A DNA stretch of 64,000 nt from Anaerolineae bacterium (GCA_019637635.1 JAHBVI010000007.1:29248-93247), one strand, 5' to 3'; shown: positions 1 to 9,772, numbered from the stretch's first letter. Numbers and translations are program-made. The notes: generated from the sequence alone by a model not told the origin.

Positions 1-246
1 GATGCCGAAATTTCCCTGGCCCATTACCACACCTGGCTGGAACGGCGGCTGGCTTATTTTGCTCTGCCTGGTAAACGGCGGCTGGAACTGGCGGACACGG
101 CCGTAGCCGCCCTCTACCATCACTTTGGCCGCGACCTGCGCGAAGCCGAATATTTTCTCTATGAACTGTTCCAACATCCCTGGCCGGAACCGGCCGACGG
201 GGAACGCTGGCTGCTGACGGGGGAGGACCTCACCCAACTAAAATGA
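1..246 (+). CDS. C-terminal 81 residues of an unidentified protein (5'-truncated by window edge)
   Basis: An open frame runs from the first base to a TGA at 244-246 and already contains the ACGGCCGT octamer typical of coding DNA here. The visible tail is rich in aromatic and charged residues (HYHTWLERRLAYF, FGRDLREAEYFLYELF) and looks like a soluble alpha-helical C-terminus. I do not recognise the family. It is on the same strand as the Fe-S oxidoreductase that starts 117 bp downstream, so the two could be co-transcribed, but the gap leaves room for a promoter. Confidence 0.6.
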   Translation, partial: DAEISLAHYHTWLERRLAYFALPGKRRLELADTAVAALYHHFGRDLREAEYFLYELFQHPWPEPADGERWLLTGEDLTQLK

Positions 247-362
247 TGCACTGCGTCACAAATCTGGTACAATCCGTTTGCATACCGGTTTGCCTATGAT
301 AACATTTTATCCGCGTCATCCGCGAGAATCTGCGTCCTATCAGAGAAGGAGGAAAGAAGCAC

Positions 363-2414
363 ATGTTATCCCCATTTGAAAAAGCAGCCTTCATCTTTTT
401 GTTGGTGGTCTGCCTGGTAGCCACCGTCAACACCTTTGGCCTGATGGCCCGCATTATCCTGCGCGGGCAGGGCCAGCTAGGCACCGACCAGGTGATCCGC
501 CGCCTGCGTGAAGGCGTGGTCGCCCTTTTTTCCCAGGGGCGCATCATCCGCCACCGCCGCCGCACCTCCATTTTCCACTACCTGGTTGCCTGGGGGTTCA
601 TCTTTTACCTGCTGGTAAATGGCGTGGAAGTGGCCGAAGGGTTGATCACCGGTTTCCATGTGCCGGATAACATCATCGGCAACCTGTATCAACTGGCGGC
701 CGACATCTTTGGCACGTTGGTGCTGATCGGCATCGTCTACTTCCTGCTGCGCCGTTTTGCTTTTGGTGATCCAGCGCTGGCGGCGCGGGAGAATGTGCTG
801 CTGCACCCGGACGTGCGTGGCGGGGCCGTCATGCGTGACTCCTTCATTGTCATCCTCTTCATCACCTTGCACATCGGCTTCCGCCAGATCGCGTCGGCGG
901 CGCTGGTAGGCCTGGAAGGGGGCAGCGACCCCTGGCAGCCTACCGCTACCCTGCTGGCCCAGACCTTGTTAAACGGGATGACGCCCGAAGGGTTAACCAC
1001 GTTGTGGCACTTCAGTTGGTGGTTGGCCGTAGGGCTGATCGTCGTCTTTTTGCCCTACTTCCCCTACACCAAACATGCCCACCTGTTCATGGGGCCGCTC
1101 AATTTTGCCGTGCAGCCAGAACGCAATTACCTGGGCGAAATGCACACGCTCAATTTTGAGGATGAGAGCATTGAGCAGTTTGGCGCGGGTACGCTGTTTG
1201 ACCTGAGCCAGAAGCAGCTATTGGATGGTTTTGCCTGCATCATGTGTAACCGCTGCCAGGAAGTATGCCCGGCTTATAACACCGGCAAGGAATTGTCGCC
1301 GGCCGCCATCGAAATCAACAAACGCTACCTGTATCGGAACGATATGGCCGGGTTGGCCGGGGGCACGGCCGAACCCATTCCCCTGCTCGGTTCCGTCATC
1401 AGTGAAAGCGCGCTCTGGGCCTGCACCGCCTGTGGGCACTGCATCGAGGTTTGCCCGGTGGGTAATACGCCCATGTTAGACATTATGGATATGCGCCGCG
1501 ACCAGGTATTGATGAGCAGCGCCTTCCCGGCGCAGCTAAAGGGGGCGTTTGTGGGCATGGAGCGCATGGGCAATCCCTGGCAGTCTACCGACGGCCGTAT
1601 GGCCTGGGCCGAATCACTCCCCTTTGCCGTACCGCTGGTGGAGGAGAACCCGGATTATGAATATCTGCTCTGGGTGGGCTGCGCCGGGGCGTTTAACCCG
1701 GACGCGCAAGAAGTGACCCGCGCCGTGGCCACCATTTTGCATGAGGCGGGTGTCAGTTTTGCCGTCTTGGGCGACGCTGAAAGCTGCACCGGCGATTCCG
1801 CGCGCCGCGCCGGGAATGAATACCTGTTTTACGAGATGGCCCAGGGCAACATTGAGACGCTCAATGCGGCGGGCGCGGATAAAAAGCGCATTGTCACCAG
1901 CTGCCCGCACTGTTTTACCACCATTGGCAAAGAGTATGGCGAGCTAGGCGGGCATTACCAGGTGTTCCACCATACGCAGTTGATCGCCGACCTGGTGGGC
2001 ACGGGCAAGCTGCGTTTGAACGGCAAGACGCTGGAAAAAGTGACCTACCATGATCCCTGTTACCTGGGGCGGCACAATGGGGTCATTGCCGAGCCGCGTG
2101 ACGCCTTAGCGAAGGCGGGGGTGACGCTGCTGGAGATGGGGCGTCACGGCCGTGACTCCTTCTGTTGTGGCGCGGGTGGGGCACAGTATTGGAAGGAGGA
2201 GGAGCATGGCGATACGGCCGTCAACGACGGCAAGACCGTTAACGCCACCCGTTTCGCCGAAGCCCAATCCACCGGCGCGGCTACACTGGCCGTCGGCTGC
2301 CCCTTCTGCGCCACCATGATGAAAGACGCCAACCGCGAAAAAGGCGAACCCATGCAAGTGCAAGACGTGGCCCAGGTGGTGCTGGCGGCGTTAGGAGAGA
2401 GGGTGAGTGGGTGA
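363..2414 (+). CDS. Membrane-bound heterodisulfide-reductase-like Fe-S oxidoreductase
   Basis: 683 residues. The N-terminal ~270 residues carry about six hydrophobic helices resembling the cytochrome-b-type gamma subunit of nitrate reductase. Two [4Fe-4S] ferredoxin motifs follow: CIMCNRCQEVCP from residue 292 and CTACGHCIEVCP from residue 354. The C-terminal half has two cysteine-rich CCG-type domains of the HdrB/HdrD/GlpC kind (SCTGD with SCPHC; DPCYLGRHNG, FCCGAGG and GCPFC). This is the architecture of membrane Fe-S reductases that pass electrons between the quinone pool and a soluble donor such as electron-transfer flavoprotein. No ETF genes lie in this window, so the partner is unknown. 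The ATG has a strong AAGGAGG ribosome site 8-9 nt upstream. The C-terminus runs into a tandem repeat beginning at about 2402. Confidence 0.88.
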   Translation: MLSPFEKAAFIFLLVVCLVATVNTFGLMARIILRGQGQLGTDQVIRRLREGVVALFSQGRIIRHRRRTSIFHYLVAWGFIFYLLVNGVEVAEGLITGFHVPDNIIGNLYQLAADIFGTLVLIGIVYFLLRRFAFGDPALAARENVLLHPDVRGGAVMRDSFIVILFITLHIGFRQIASAALVGLEGGSDPWQPTATLLAQTLLNGMTPEGLTTLWHFSWWLAVGLIVVFLPYFPYTKHAHLFMGPLNFAVQPERNYLGEMHTLNFEDESIEQFGAGTLFDLSQKQLLDGFACIMCNRCQEVCPAYNTGKELSPAAIEINKRYLYRNDMAGLAGGTAEPIPLLGSVISESALWACTACGHCIEVCPVGNTPMLDIMDMRRDQVLMSSAFPAQLKGAFVGMERMGNPWQSTDGRMAWAESLPFAVPLVEENPDYEYLLWVGCAGAFNPDAQEVTRAVATILHEAGVSFAVLGDAESCTGDSARRAGNEYLFYEMAQGNIETLNAAGADKKRIVTSCPHCFTTIGKEYGELGGHYQVFHHTQLIADLVGTGKLRLNGKTLEKVTYHDPCYLGRHNGVIAEPRDALAKAGVTLLEMGRHGRDSFCCGAGGAQYWKEEEHGDTAVNDGKTVNATRFAEAQSTGAATLAVGCPFCATMMKDANREKGEPMQVQDVAQVVLAALGERVSG

Positions 2415-2515
2415 GTGGGTGAGTGGGTGATGGGGTGAGCAGGTGACGGGGTGAGCAGGTGAATCGAAGTCCGAAGTCCGATAACGGATAACGGATTACC
2501 GATTACCGATTACCA
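2402..2515. repeat. Intergenic tandem repeats (GTGAGTGG and GATTACC types)
   Basis: Two blocks of short-period repeats occupy the junction between convergent genes. First comes an 8-9-bp period GTGAGTGG/GTGATGGGGT array, then a 7-8-bp period array of the form GATAACGGATAACGGATTACC. The blocks overlap the last codons of both flanking genes, so the repeats have grown into coding DNA at both ends. Confidence 0.8.
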
Positions 2516-4494
2516 ACCACGCTCTCCGCAAGCGCCGGTTCAAGAAATTCCTCTGGTTCAGAAGAAGCCGCCCCACTCAGGGCGGCTATTTCCAATTCGC
2601 TGATGGTGCTGGCCACATTTTCAATCGCCACCCGCTGTTTGCGGTAGAGGTCAGATTCGCTCATTGCCAGGCGGCGGGCCACGTCGCGCACCCGCTGCCC
2701 CTGCACAAACTTCAGTTCCAGGATGTTATAGAGAATCCACTCGCCGGTGGTCAGGTTGCGCTCCCCTTCCGGCTTTTGCAGTTCGATGGCGTCGTTGAGG
2801 ATGGCCCGTAACGCTTTGGTGGCGTTGCCGTCGTGTTCGGCCATGGCCTGCTGCACAATTTGCAGGCGCATGAGCGGGCTTTTGGTCAGTTTGGGGCCGC
2901 CCCAATAGTCGCGCAGGGCGTCACGCACCATGCTGTTGAAGTCGGGATCATTGACTACAGCGTCGGCGGGAGTCACGGCCGTGAACACCGGCAGCCCGCC
3001 AAACGTTGCTTCACTGCGCCGCTGCTGCAAGGCGATAATCTGCGGCAGCAGCCCTTCCACGGCGGCAAACACCTCCTGCTGCAAAATACGGTCTTCCAAT
3101 GCCGCCGCAATCTGGTCTTCCAGATTGTCCAGGATGCGCCACTCCTGATCCGTCAGGTCAGGGGTGGCGGCGCGGGCGCGAATGCCCAGGATGCCCAGCA
3201 AATCATCCCGGTGGCGGCTGTGCAACGGCCGTAGCCAATACTCCTGCCACACAATAAACCCATCCACCATCTGCAAATCGGTCACTTCTTCCCCATTCGC
3301 CTGCGCCAATTCGTGCCAGCCATCATGTTGCAGTAGCGTTTCCGGCTCGGTCAGGGGGCCAACAATAGATTCAATTTGTGGCCCGGCGGCGGTCAGAGAG
3401 ACCACAAAGGAGGTAGGGGTGCGCATGGCTTCACACGTGGCTGCCAGGATGCTTTCCAGGAATTGGTGCAGGTCACTGGTGGTCAGCAGGCGTTCGCCCA
3501 ACTGCTGGATGCGCTGCACGTCGGGGTCATTGTTCAGGTGGAAGAAGCGTTCCAACGGCCGTTTGTACGCATGAATCGCCCATTCCACCAGCATCACGGT
3601 AGCCACAATGGCCACAGCCACGGCCGTTTCCACCGGAATGCCAATCCCCGGACTGAGCCGATGTACCACCACATAGACTACCAGCACAATCGAAGCCGCC
3701 AGCGGCACCCGCGCCATAAACTTAAACAGCTTCACCCGCACCACCCGGTCGGGCGAAGCCGCGCCAAAATAAATCAGGTGCGCGGTCATAATGGCGAACA
3801 TGATACCCACGACGATGTTGCCGGTGATAACCACCAGCCAGAACCAGATAGACAGTTCCCCTTGCGGCGCATTGCTGCTAAGGATGAGATAAGGGAAAAC
3901 GGCCAGCGGCGCGGCCAGAAAAACCAGCAGCGTGGTGGTCATGCGTTGGCGGGTGGTGCGCGTCAGGCAGCGATGCCGCGCCCGCCAGACGTTGTAAATG
4001 CTGGCGGCAGTCACAGCCCAGAAATAGAGGACAAACACCGCAAAAAACGGCCCGGAGTCCAGATGTCGCGTCTGGCTGGTTAACAGATTAGCCGGTGTGG
4101 TCACAATGTAGTCGGTGAACCATACCAGCCCCAAAAATGCCAGGCCGCTGATGTATCCGGCGCGCACCAGCAGGCGGCGGCGGCGGGATATAGCGCCCGT
4201 TGTCACCAATAAAGCATCAGACAAATGGAACTGCGCCGCCGGCACCATGGCAATGCCCACCCATTCCAGCCGCAGCAAAATCTCGGCCGACACCGGCACT
4301 AACGCCTGGCTGACCAGTGTCTCGGCAAAGTAGGTGATGATCACAAAGGAGATGAGGGCGCAAAAGGCGCGCGTCACCCGGTCTCGCCGCGCCCGGCTCA
4401 GATTGTAGAGGACAACGGCCGTGCCAAAAATCACGATTACCGCTTGCAGTAGATCGTTAATGAAAGCCAAAATATCGTTCAGGGAACTGCTCAT
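2503..4494 (-). CDS. Membrane sensor protein: multi-helix N-terminus, GAF-like domain, C-terminal helix-turn-helix
   Basis: 663 residues. The first ~310 residues hold eight or nine hydrophobic helices, like the membrane-bound sensory modules of some histidine kinases. A coiled linker and a GAF-like region (about 330-470) follow. The C-terminus (about 560-640) has a Fis/sigma-like helix-turn-helix (VRDVARRLAMSESDLYRKQRVAIENVA). No kinase H-box or ATP site is visible, so it is more likely a membrane-tethered regulator than a kinase. No fixed function is known to me for this architecture. The start is the first ATG of the frame with a weak AAGG just upstream. ftsH lies immediately upstream on the same strand; co-transcription is possible across a 79-bp repeat-filled gap. 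Confidence 0.7.
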   Translation of the reverse strand: MSSSLNDILAFINDLLQAVIVIFGTAVVLYNLSRARRDRVTRAFCALISFVIITYFAETLVSQALVPVSAEILLRLEWVGIAMVPAAQFHLSDALLVTTGAISRRRRLLVRAGYISGLAFLGLVWFTDYIVTTPANLLTSQTRHLDSGPFFAVFVLYFWAVTAASIYNVWRARHRCLTRTTRQRMTTTLLVFLAAPLAVFPYLILSSNAPQGELSIWFWLVVITGNIVVGIMFAIMTAHLIYFGAASPDRVVRVKLFKFMARVPLAASIVLVVYVVVHRLSPGIGIPVETAVAVAIVATVMLVEWAIHAYKRPLERFFHLNNDPDVQRIQQLGERLLTTSDLHQFLESILAATCEAMRTPTSFVVSLTAAGPQIESIVGPLTEPETLLQHDGWHELAQANGEEVTDLQMVDGFIVWQEYWLRPLHSRHRDDLLGILGIRARAATPDLTDQEWRILDNLEDQIAAALEDRILQQEVFAAVEGLLPQIIALQQRRSEATFGGLPVFTAVTPADAVVNDPDFNSMVRDALRDYWGGPKLTKSPLMRLQIVQQAMAEHDGNATKALRAILNDAIELQKPEGERNLTTGEWILYNILELKFVQGQRVRDVARRLAMSESDLYRKQRVAIENVASTISELEIAALSGAASSEPEEFLEPALAESVVGNR

Positions 4495-4502
4495 ACCTTG
4501 CG

Positions 4503-4571
4503 TGGGAGATCAGAGATTAGAGATTGGAGATCAGGGATTTTCCAATCTCCAATCTCTGATCTCCAATCTCA
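4503..4571. repeat. Intergenic GATTGGAGATT-type repeat with its reverse complement
   Basis: A block of GAGATTGGAGATCAGG-like units is followed directly by its reverse complement (CCAATCTCCAATCTCTGATC). The single-stranded form would fold into one long hairpin, lying between ftsH and the GAF protein gene. It could act as a processing or termination structure for the ftsH transcript. Confidence 0.75.
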
Positions 4572-4573
4572 TT

Positions 4574-6508
4574 TTAAGCTGGCGACGGCGAAGGGTCCAG
4601 CTTGGGCGTGGCGCGGCCGGCGGCGTTTTGGGTTTCAGGGGTTGACGGCCGTGCTGCCTGCGTTTCACCAACCGGCAACTCCCGCCCCTCCACAATCGCC
4701 ACAAACTCATCGGCGTCTAGCGTCTCCACTTCCAGCAGCACCACGGCTACCCGATCCAACGCGGCCCGATTCTCCGTCAGAATTTGCCGCGCCCGTTCAT
4801 ATTCGGTGTCAATCAACTGGCGTACCTCAGCGTCAATCTTTTCGGCAATGGCGTCGGAATAATCCCGCTGTTCGCTAATTTCCCGCCCTAAAAACACCAT
4901 CTCTTGCTTTTGTCCATACACCCGCGGCCCCAGCTCTTCGCTCATGCCATACTGCGTCACCATTGTTTGGGCGATCTTGGTCACTTGTTGCAAATCATTG
5001 CTGGCCCCGGCCGTAATTTCACCGAATACCAGTTCTTCAGCCACCCGGCCCCCCAAAGCCCCGGTGATGCGCGCTTTCAACTGCGATTTGGTGGGCAGCA
5101 GGTTGTCATCTTCCATGTACCAGGTCAGCCCCAGCCCCATGCCCCGCGGCACAATCGTCACTTTGCGCAGCGGCATCCCGTCCGGCAGGAAGTGGCTCAC
5201 CAGGGCGTGGCCGGCTTCGTGGTAGGCGATGACCTCTTTCTCTTCCGGTGTAATCACCCGGCTTTTGCGCTCCGGGCCAAGCTGGACGCGCTCAATGGCA
5301 TCGTGGAATTCGGGCATACCGATGCTTTTTTTGTTGCGGCGTGCCGCCAGCAGCGCCGCCTCGTTGACCGTGTTTTCAATATCCGCGCCCACAAAACCGG
5401 GCGTCGCCTTGGCCAACGTGCTGATGCTGACATTGGAGGAGACCGGTTTGCCGCGCAGGTGGACTTTGAAAATCGCTTCCCGGCCGCGAATGTCGGGCCG
5501 GTCAATGACCACACGCCGGTCAAAACGGCCGGGGCGCATTAGCGCCGGGTCGAGAATATCGGGCCGGTTGGTAGCCGCCAGGATGATGACGTGGGTATCG
5601 GTATCAAAACCGTCCATTTCCACCAAAATCTGGTTCAAGGTCTGCTCCCGTTCATCGTGTGAACCGCCCAAACCGGCGCCGCGATGCCGCCCCACGGCGT
5701 CAATTTCGTCTACGAAGATGATACATGGGCTGTGCCGTTTGGCCTGCTCGAACAGGTCACGCACCCGGCTGGCGCCCACGCCCACAAACATTTCCACGAA
5801 CTCCGAACCGGCGATGGAAAAGAAGGGTACACCTGCTTCGCCGGAGACGGCCTTGGCCATGAGTGTCTTGCCGGTGCCGGGGCTGCCCACCAGCAGCACC
5901 CCTTTGGGAATACGCGCCCCAAAACTGACGAATTTTTCCGGCTCCTTGAGGAATTCCACCACTTCTTGCAGCTCTTCTTTGGCTTCGTCGCAGCCGGCTA
6001 CGTCGCTAAAGGTGACGGTGGGGTGGTCGCCGGTGAACATGCGGGCGCGGCTTTTGCCGAAGGACATGGCCTGGTTGTTGCTGCCCTGCGCCTGGCGCAT
6101 GATGATGTAGATGAAGACGATCATGATGATGGCGGGCAAGAAGAGGCCGGCGGCAGTGAGCAAAACCGTCCACTGGCTGGGGGTCTGGTAGGTGATGGTG
6201 GGCCGGTTATCGGCGTAATCTTCGTGGGTGATGCCGTAGGCAGCCAGCATATCTTCCAGGGATGTGACGCTGCTGATGCTGGCCTGGGTTTCGGGTTGGT
6301 TGGGGTCGGCGTAGGTGATGGTGATGCTACGGCCGTTGCCTGCCACCACAATCTCCTCAATTTCATTGGCCTTTATTTGCTGCGCCAACTGGCTGATGGA
6401 TATTTCCGCTTTTTGGGTGGAGGTGGAGGTATAGCTCCACAGCAGTACCATCATGGCTACCCCCACCAAAAGATAGACAAACCAGCGGCTGACATTTGCT
6501 GAATTCAT
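4574..6508 (-). CDS. ftsH: ATP-dependent zinc metalloprotease FtsH
   Basis: 644 residues, the normal FtsH length. It is an inner-membrane AAA+ protease that degrades misassembled membrane proteins and short-lived regulators. There are two transmembrane helices (about residues 10-27 and 130-155) around an extracytoplasmic domain. The Walker A GSPGTGKT is near residue 207, Walker B is IIFVDEID, and the second region of homology contains RPGRFDR. The zinc site HEAGH is near residue 429. The start ATG has GGAG 8 nt upstream. The C-terminal tail is Pro/Ser/Ala-rich and ends in the flanking repeat zone. Confidence 0.97.
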   Translation of the reverse strand: MNSANVSRWFVYLLVGVAMMVLLWSYTSTSTQKAEISISQLAQQIKANEIEEIVVAGNGRSITITYADPNQPETQASISSVTSLEDMLAAYGITHEDYADNRPTITYQTPSQWTVLLTAAGLFLPAIIMIVFIYIIMRQAQGSNNQAMSFGKSRARMFTGDHPTVTFSDVAGCDEAKEELQEVVEFLKEPEKFVSFGARIPKGVLLVGSPGTGKTLMAKAVSGEAGVPFFSIAGSEFVEMFVGVGASRVRDLFEQAKRHSPCIIFVDEIDAVGRHRGAGLGGSHDEREQTLNQILVEMDGFDTDTHVIILAATNRPDILDPALMRPGRFDRRVVIDRPDIRGREAIFKVHLRGKPVSSNVSISTLAKATPGFVGADIENTVNEAALLAARRNKKSIGMPEFHDAIERVQLGPERKSRVITPEEKEVIAYHEAGHALVSHFLPDGMPLRKVTIVPRGMGLGLTWYMEDDNLLPTKSQLKARITGALGGRVAEELVFGEITAGASNDLQQVTKIAQTMVTQYGMSEELGPRVYGQKQEMVFLGREISEQRDYSDAIAEKIDAEVRQLIDTEYERARQILTENRAALDRVAVVLLEVETLDADEFVAIVEGRELPVGETQAARPSTPETQNAAGRATPKLDPSPSPA

Positions 6509-6529
6509 TATGTATTCTCCGTAGAGATT

Positions 6530-6660
6530 GATTGGAGACTGGAGATTGGAGATTGGAGATTAGGTGATTGAGAGATGGGGAGATTGGGGTGATGTCAATC
6601 TCTTAATCTCTGATTCTCAAAACGGCAGGTATTGTTCAGAAGATATTCTCCAATCTCCAG
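6530..6660. repeat. Upstream region of ftsH: GATTGGAGATT tandem repeats
   Basis: Several copies of a 9-bp GGAGATTGG/GATTGGAGA unit are followed by reverse-complement units (CAATCTCTTAATCTC, CTCCAATCTCC). With the palindromic element at 6747-6837 they fill the 362-bp gap between ftsH and the aldo/keto reductase gene. I see no protein-coding signal in this gap. Confidence 0.75.
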
Positions 6661-6746
6661 CCCTTTCCTTAAACCCTTTCCTTAAAAGTTGTTTACTGTC
6701 TATCAGGAGTATAGCAGAAAGAGAGGGGCGCGTCATAACTGGCAAT

Positions 6747-6837
6747 TGTCATTCCGAGGTCTTCCGAGGAATCCTGTTCATCTGGAATAATCGAGGTGTA
6801 GGGATTCCTCGCTCCGAAGACTTCGCTCGGAATGACA
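6747..6837. repeat. MITE-like palindromic element, 91 bp
   Basis: The ends are a perfect 12-bp inverted repeat, TGTCATTCCGAG and CTCGGAATGACA. Inner arms GAGGAATCC and GGGATTCCTC continue the dyad around a loop of about 26 nt. The left arm lacks several bases found on the right, so the dyad is imperfect. The element encodes no protein. Its form is that of a REP- or MITE-type dispersed element, sitting in an otherwise gene-free gap. Confidence 0.7.
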
Positions 6838-6870
6838 GTGGCAGGTAAAAAGTTTAGAAAACTTGTTAAT

Positions 6871-7809
6871 CTACCGTTTGTCCAAAATGTTGTCTACTTC
6901 GGCCAGTTCTACGGCCGTCAGCGCCCACTCCCCCGCCTTTGCATTTACCCGCAACTGTTCCAGCTTCGTCAGCCCGGAGATGACGGAACAGACCTGGGGT
7001 TGGGCCAGCAGCCAGGCGTGGGCCAGTTCACCCATCGTATGGCCCCGTTCCTCGGCCCAGGCGGTCAGTTTTTCCACGATGGTGTAGTTGGTTTCGGTCA
7101 TGTACCGCTGCACATATTCGCTGCTCTCGCCGCGTGAACCGGCGGGCGCACCGGCGCCGCGCCGGTATTTGCCGGTGAGGAAGCCACCCGCCAGCGGAAA
7201 GTAGGGAATGAACCCCACATTGTGCGCCCGGCAGTAAGGCAGCACTTCTTTTTCCACGTCCCGTTCCAGCAGGTGATAATGGGATTGGATGGTGACAAAC
7301 GCCGACCAGCCGCGCAGGTCGGCCAGCAGGTTGGCCTCAGCCAGTTGCCAGGCAGCGTAAGCAGACGCACCCACGTAGCGCACCTTGCCGCTGCGGATCA
7401 GGTCATCCAGCGCCCGCATCGTTTCGGCAATGGGCGTCATGTTGTCCCAACGGTGCATCTGGTACAGGTCTATGTGGTCGGTTTGCAGGCGGCGCAGGCT
7501 GGCCTCGACGCCGTGCATGATGTGGTAGCGGGACGCACCATAATCGTTGGGGCCGCTGCCGGTTTCCATGTAGACCTTGGTCGCCAGCACAAAGCGGTCG
7601 CGGCGACCTTTGAGGGCGTGGCCGAGCGTTTCTTCAGAACGCCCACCTGCATACACATCGGCCGTATCAATAAAGTTGATGCCTAACTCCTGCGCCAGCG
7701 ACAAAACGGATTGCACCGTTTCCTGGTTTACCACGTTCCCAAACCGGTTGGTGCCCATGCCAATCACCGACACACGCACCCCGGAATTGCCTAGTTGACG
7801 ATATTCCAT
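6871..7809 (-). CDS. Aldo/keto reductase
   Basis: 312 residues, a complete (beta/alpha)8 NAD(P)H-dependent oxidoreductase. The catalytic tetrad is visible: Asp and Tyr in DTADVYAGG, Lys in LATKVYME and His in LYQMHRWD. The C-terminal cofactor-binding region (WLLAQPQVCSVISGLTKLEQL) is intact. It resembles the bacterial YajO/Tas/voltage-gated-channel-beta-like group, whose substrates are carbonyls. The physiological substrate cannot be read from sequence. The start has GGAG 5 nt before the ATG. Confidence 0.92.
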   Translation of the reverse strand: MEYRQLGNSGVRVSVIGMGTNRFGNVVNQETVQSVLSLAQELGINFIDTADVYAGGRSEETLGHALKGRRDRFVLATKVYMETGSGPNDYGASRYHIMHGVEASLRRLQTDHIDLYQMHRWDNMTPIAETMRALDDLIRSGKVRYVGASAYAAWQLAEANLLADLRGWSAFVTIQSHYHLLERDVEKEVLPYCRAHNVGFIPYFPLAGGFLTGKYRRGAGAPAGSRGESSEYVQRYMTETNYTIVEKLTAWAEERGHTMGELAHAWLLAQPQVCSVISGLTKLEQLRVNAKAGEWALTAVELAEVDNILDKR

Positions 7810-7817
7810 TCTTACTC

Positions 7818-7893
7818 CGTTTTTCGTAATCCGTAATCCGTTATCCGTAATCCGTTATCCGTTATCCGTTTACGGGTCACGGTTTACGGGTCA
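7818..7893. repeat. Intergenic GTAATCCGT/GTTATCCGT tandem repeats
   Basis: About seven units of an 8-9-bp repeat (GTAATCC, GTTATCC) followed by two TTTACGGGTCACG units fill the gap between selB and the aldo/keto reductase gene. They run up to the selB stop codon. Confidence 0.75.
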
Positions 7894-9768
7894 CGCTAAG
7901 ACCCGCTCGTCGCCCACGCGGCGGGTCATTTTCCGTTCATCCAGATGTTCCAGCAGGGCGATGGCGTATTTGCGGCTGGTCTGGAATTCATCGCGCACCT
8001 GGGCGGCGTTGATACGGCCGTGCGCCGCCAAAAACGCCTGCAACTGCTCGATGATGCTTTCATACTGCCCGGCCGTGTAAACCACATCGTGGCTGATGGG
8101 GCGCAACTGCCCCAACTCCACCAGGGCAAAATAAACGTCTTCACCAACGGCCGTCTGGCACTCCTTCACGCTGGGGGTATTGATGCCCGCCTGGGCCATC
8201 TGCGCCAACAGCCGGTCAATGGCCTGTTGCTGCGCCGGGCTGAAGCGGATGGCGTGGTCGGGCCGGCGCAGCAGCGCCCCCGCTTCGGCCACCAGCCCAT
8301 CGCTGGTGGCATGAGCGAGAAAGGGATTGAAAACGGCCGTTTTCAATTTCAACCGGCTGCGCGCTTCCTCACGCGGCAGCCCCAGCCGCAGCGGGTATTG
8401 CCGGTGATATTCAGCCAGCAGCCCGGCCAGATGATCCGCCCATCGCTGGTAGGCGGCATGGGAGATGAGCTGCGCGTCCAGGCGGATGATCTGGCCGTTT
8501 TCCAGGAGGGTGTGCAAGGTGTGTACGGCCGTGTCCTCATCCAACCCCGCCGCCGCCAACAAATGGTTTTTGGCTATCGGCTCCAGCCGTTGCAGCGTTT
8601 GCAGCAGCTTTTCCTCTGGCGTACCTTGTGCCAGCGTTTGCAGCCGGACCAGCGTGTCCGGGCGGAAACGGCGGTGGCGGCGGCCCGGATGCGGATCAAG
8701 CACCCGCCCGCCGCCGAGGGTGGCGCCGGGCGACGGCCGTCGCAAAATAAACCGGTCGCCGCGGCGCACCGCCACCGGTGCGGTGCAGGCCAGTTGCAGC
8801 CAGCCCGTCTGCCCCGGCTCAATTTGCTCTGCGCCCAAGACCCGCGCCCGCGCCACTACTTCGCTGGCGTTGACAAACAGCTTCACTTCCATGTTGTGCG
8901 TCAGCGGCGCGGCGGCGTCCGGCAGGTGGCGGTAGGCGGCGTCCAGCAGGATGGTGGGGCGCAGTTCACCGGGCCGGGCAACCACGTCGCCTCGCTTCAA
9001 TGCTTCCCGGTCAATGCCCGTCAGGTTGATAGCTACCCGGCTGCCGGGTTGGGCCACGTCTAGTTTGGTCTTGTGTGTTTGCAGGCCGCGAATGCGCCCC
9101 TTGTAGCCGCCGGGCTGGATTTCCACGGCGTCACCTACCTGGAAACGGCCGTCCAGCAGCGTACCCGTCACCACTGTGCCAAAACCGGCGAGGGTGAAGA
9201 TGCGGTCAATGGGCAGGCGGGCACGGCCGTTGTCCGGGCGGGGGGGCAGGGAGAGCAGGTGTTGGTGGACGGCCGTTTTCAAAGCCGCAATCCCCTCGCC
9301 CGTTTTGGCCGACACGGGCAGGATGGGCGCATCGGCCAGGGCTGTGCCCGCCAAAACCTCATGCACGTCCAGCGTCACCATATCCAGCCAGTCGGGGTCA
9401 TCGGCCACCAGGTCAACCTTGGTTAGCGCCACCAGGCCATCGCGCACTTCCAGCAAATCCAGGATGGCCAGGTGTTCCCTGGTCTGGGGCATCACCCCCT
9501 CGTCGGCGGCAATGACCAGCAGCGCCAGGTCAATGCCGCCCACGCCCGCCAACATGTTTTCGATAAAGTCGCGGTGGCCGGGCACGTCAATCACGCCCAC
9601 CTCTTCCTGGTGGTCGGCGTCGCCCAGCGTCAGCCAGGCAAAACCGAGGTCAATGGTCATTTCGCGGGCTTTTTCTTCGGCCAGACGGTCGGGGTCTATG
9701 CCGGTGAGGGCTTCTACCAGGGTGGATTTGCCATGATCCACGTGGCCGGCGGTGCCGATGACATACAT
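7891..9768 (-). CDS. selB: Selenocysteine-specific elongation factor SelB
   Basis: 625 residues. The N-terminal EF-Tu-like GTPase has GHVDHGKSTL (G1), DVPGHRDF (G3) and TKVD (G4). Two beta-barrel domains follow, then a C-terminal series of winged-helix domains (about 440-625) that in known SelB bind the SECIS hairpin of selenoprotein mRNAs. The family delivers Sec-tRNA to in-frame UGA codons. selA, selC, selD and any recognisable selenoprotein are absent from this window, so they must lie elsewhere if the system works. The start ATG lies at the edge of an ATGAATT repeat block and has only a weak ribosome site. Confidence 0.95.
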   Translation of the reverse strand: MYVIGTAGHVDHGKSTLVEALTGIDPDRLAEEKAREMTIDLGFAWLTLGDADHQEEVGVIDVPGHRDFIENMLAGVGGIDLALLVIAADEGVMPQTREHLAILDLLEVRDGLVALTKVDLVADDPDWLDMVTLDVHEVLAGTALADAPILPVSAKTGEGIAALKTAVHQHLLSLPPRPDNGRARLPIDRIFTLAGFGTVVTGTLLDGRFQVGDAVEIQPGGYKGRIRGLQTHKTKLDVAQPGSRVAINLTGIDREALKRGDVVARPGELRPTILLDAAYRHLPDAAAPLTHNMEVKLFVNASEVVARARVLGAEQIEPGQTGWLQLACTAPVAVRRGDRFILRRPSPGATLGGGRVLDPHPGRRHRRFRPDTLVRLQTLAQGTPEEKLLQTLQRLEPIAKNHLLAAAGLDEDTAVHTLHTLLENGQIIRLDAQLISHAAYQRWADHLAGLLAEYHRQYPLRLGLPREEARSRLKLKTAVFNPFLAHATSDGLVAEAGALLRRPDHAIRFSPAQQQAIDRLLAQMAQAGINTPSVKECQTAVGEDVYFALVELGQLRPISHDVVYTAGQYESIIEQLQAFLAAHGRINAAQVRDEFQTSRKYAIALLEHLDERKMTRRVGDERVLA

Positions 9769-9772
9769 GGAG

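Noticed and set aside
245..305. Sigma-70 promoter ahead of the Fe-S oxidoreductase gene (TACAAT at 268-273; TAACAT at 300-305)
   Set aside because: The -10-like boxes have no -35 partner at proper spacing, so the match is no better than chance.
6564..6848. 94-codon plus-strand frame upstream of ftsH
   Set aside because: It consists of the GATTGGAGATT repeats and the MITE-like element translated; no ribosome site and no protein features.
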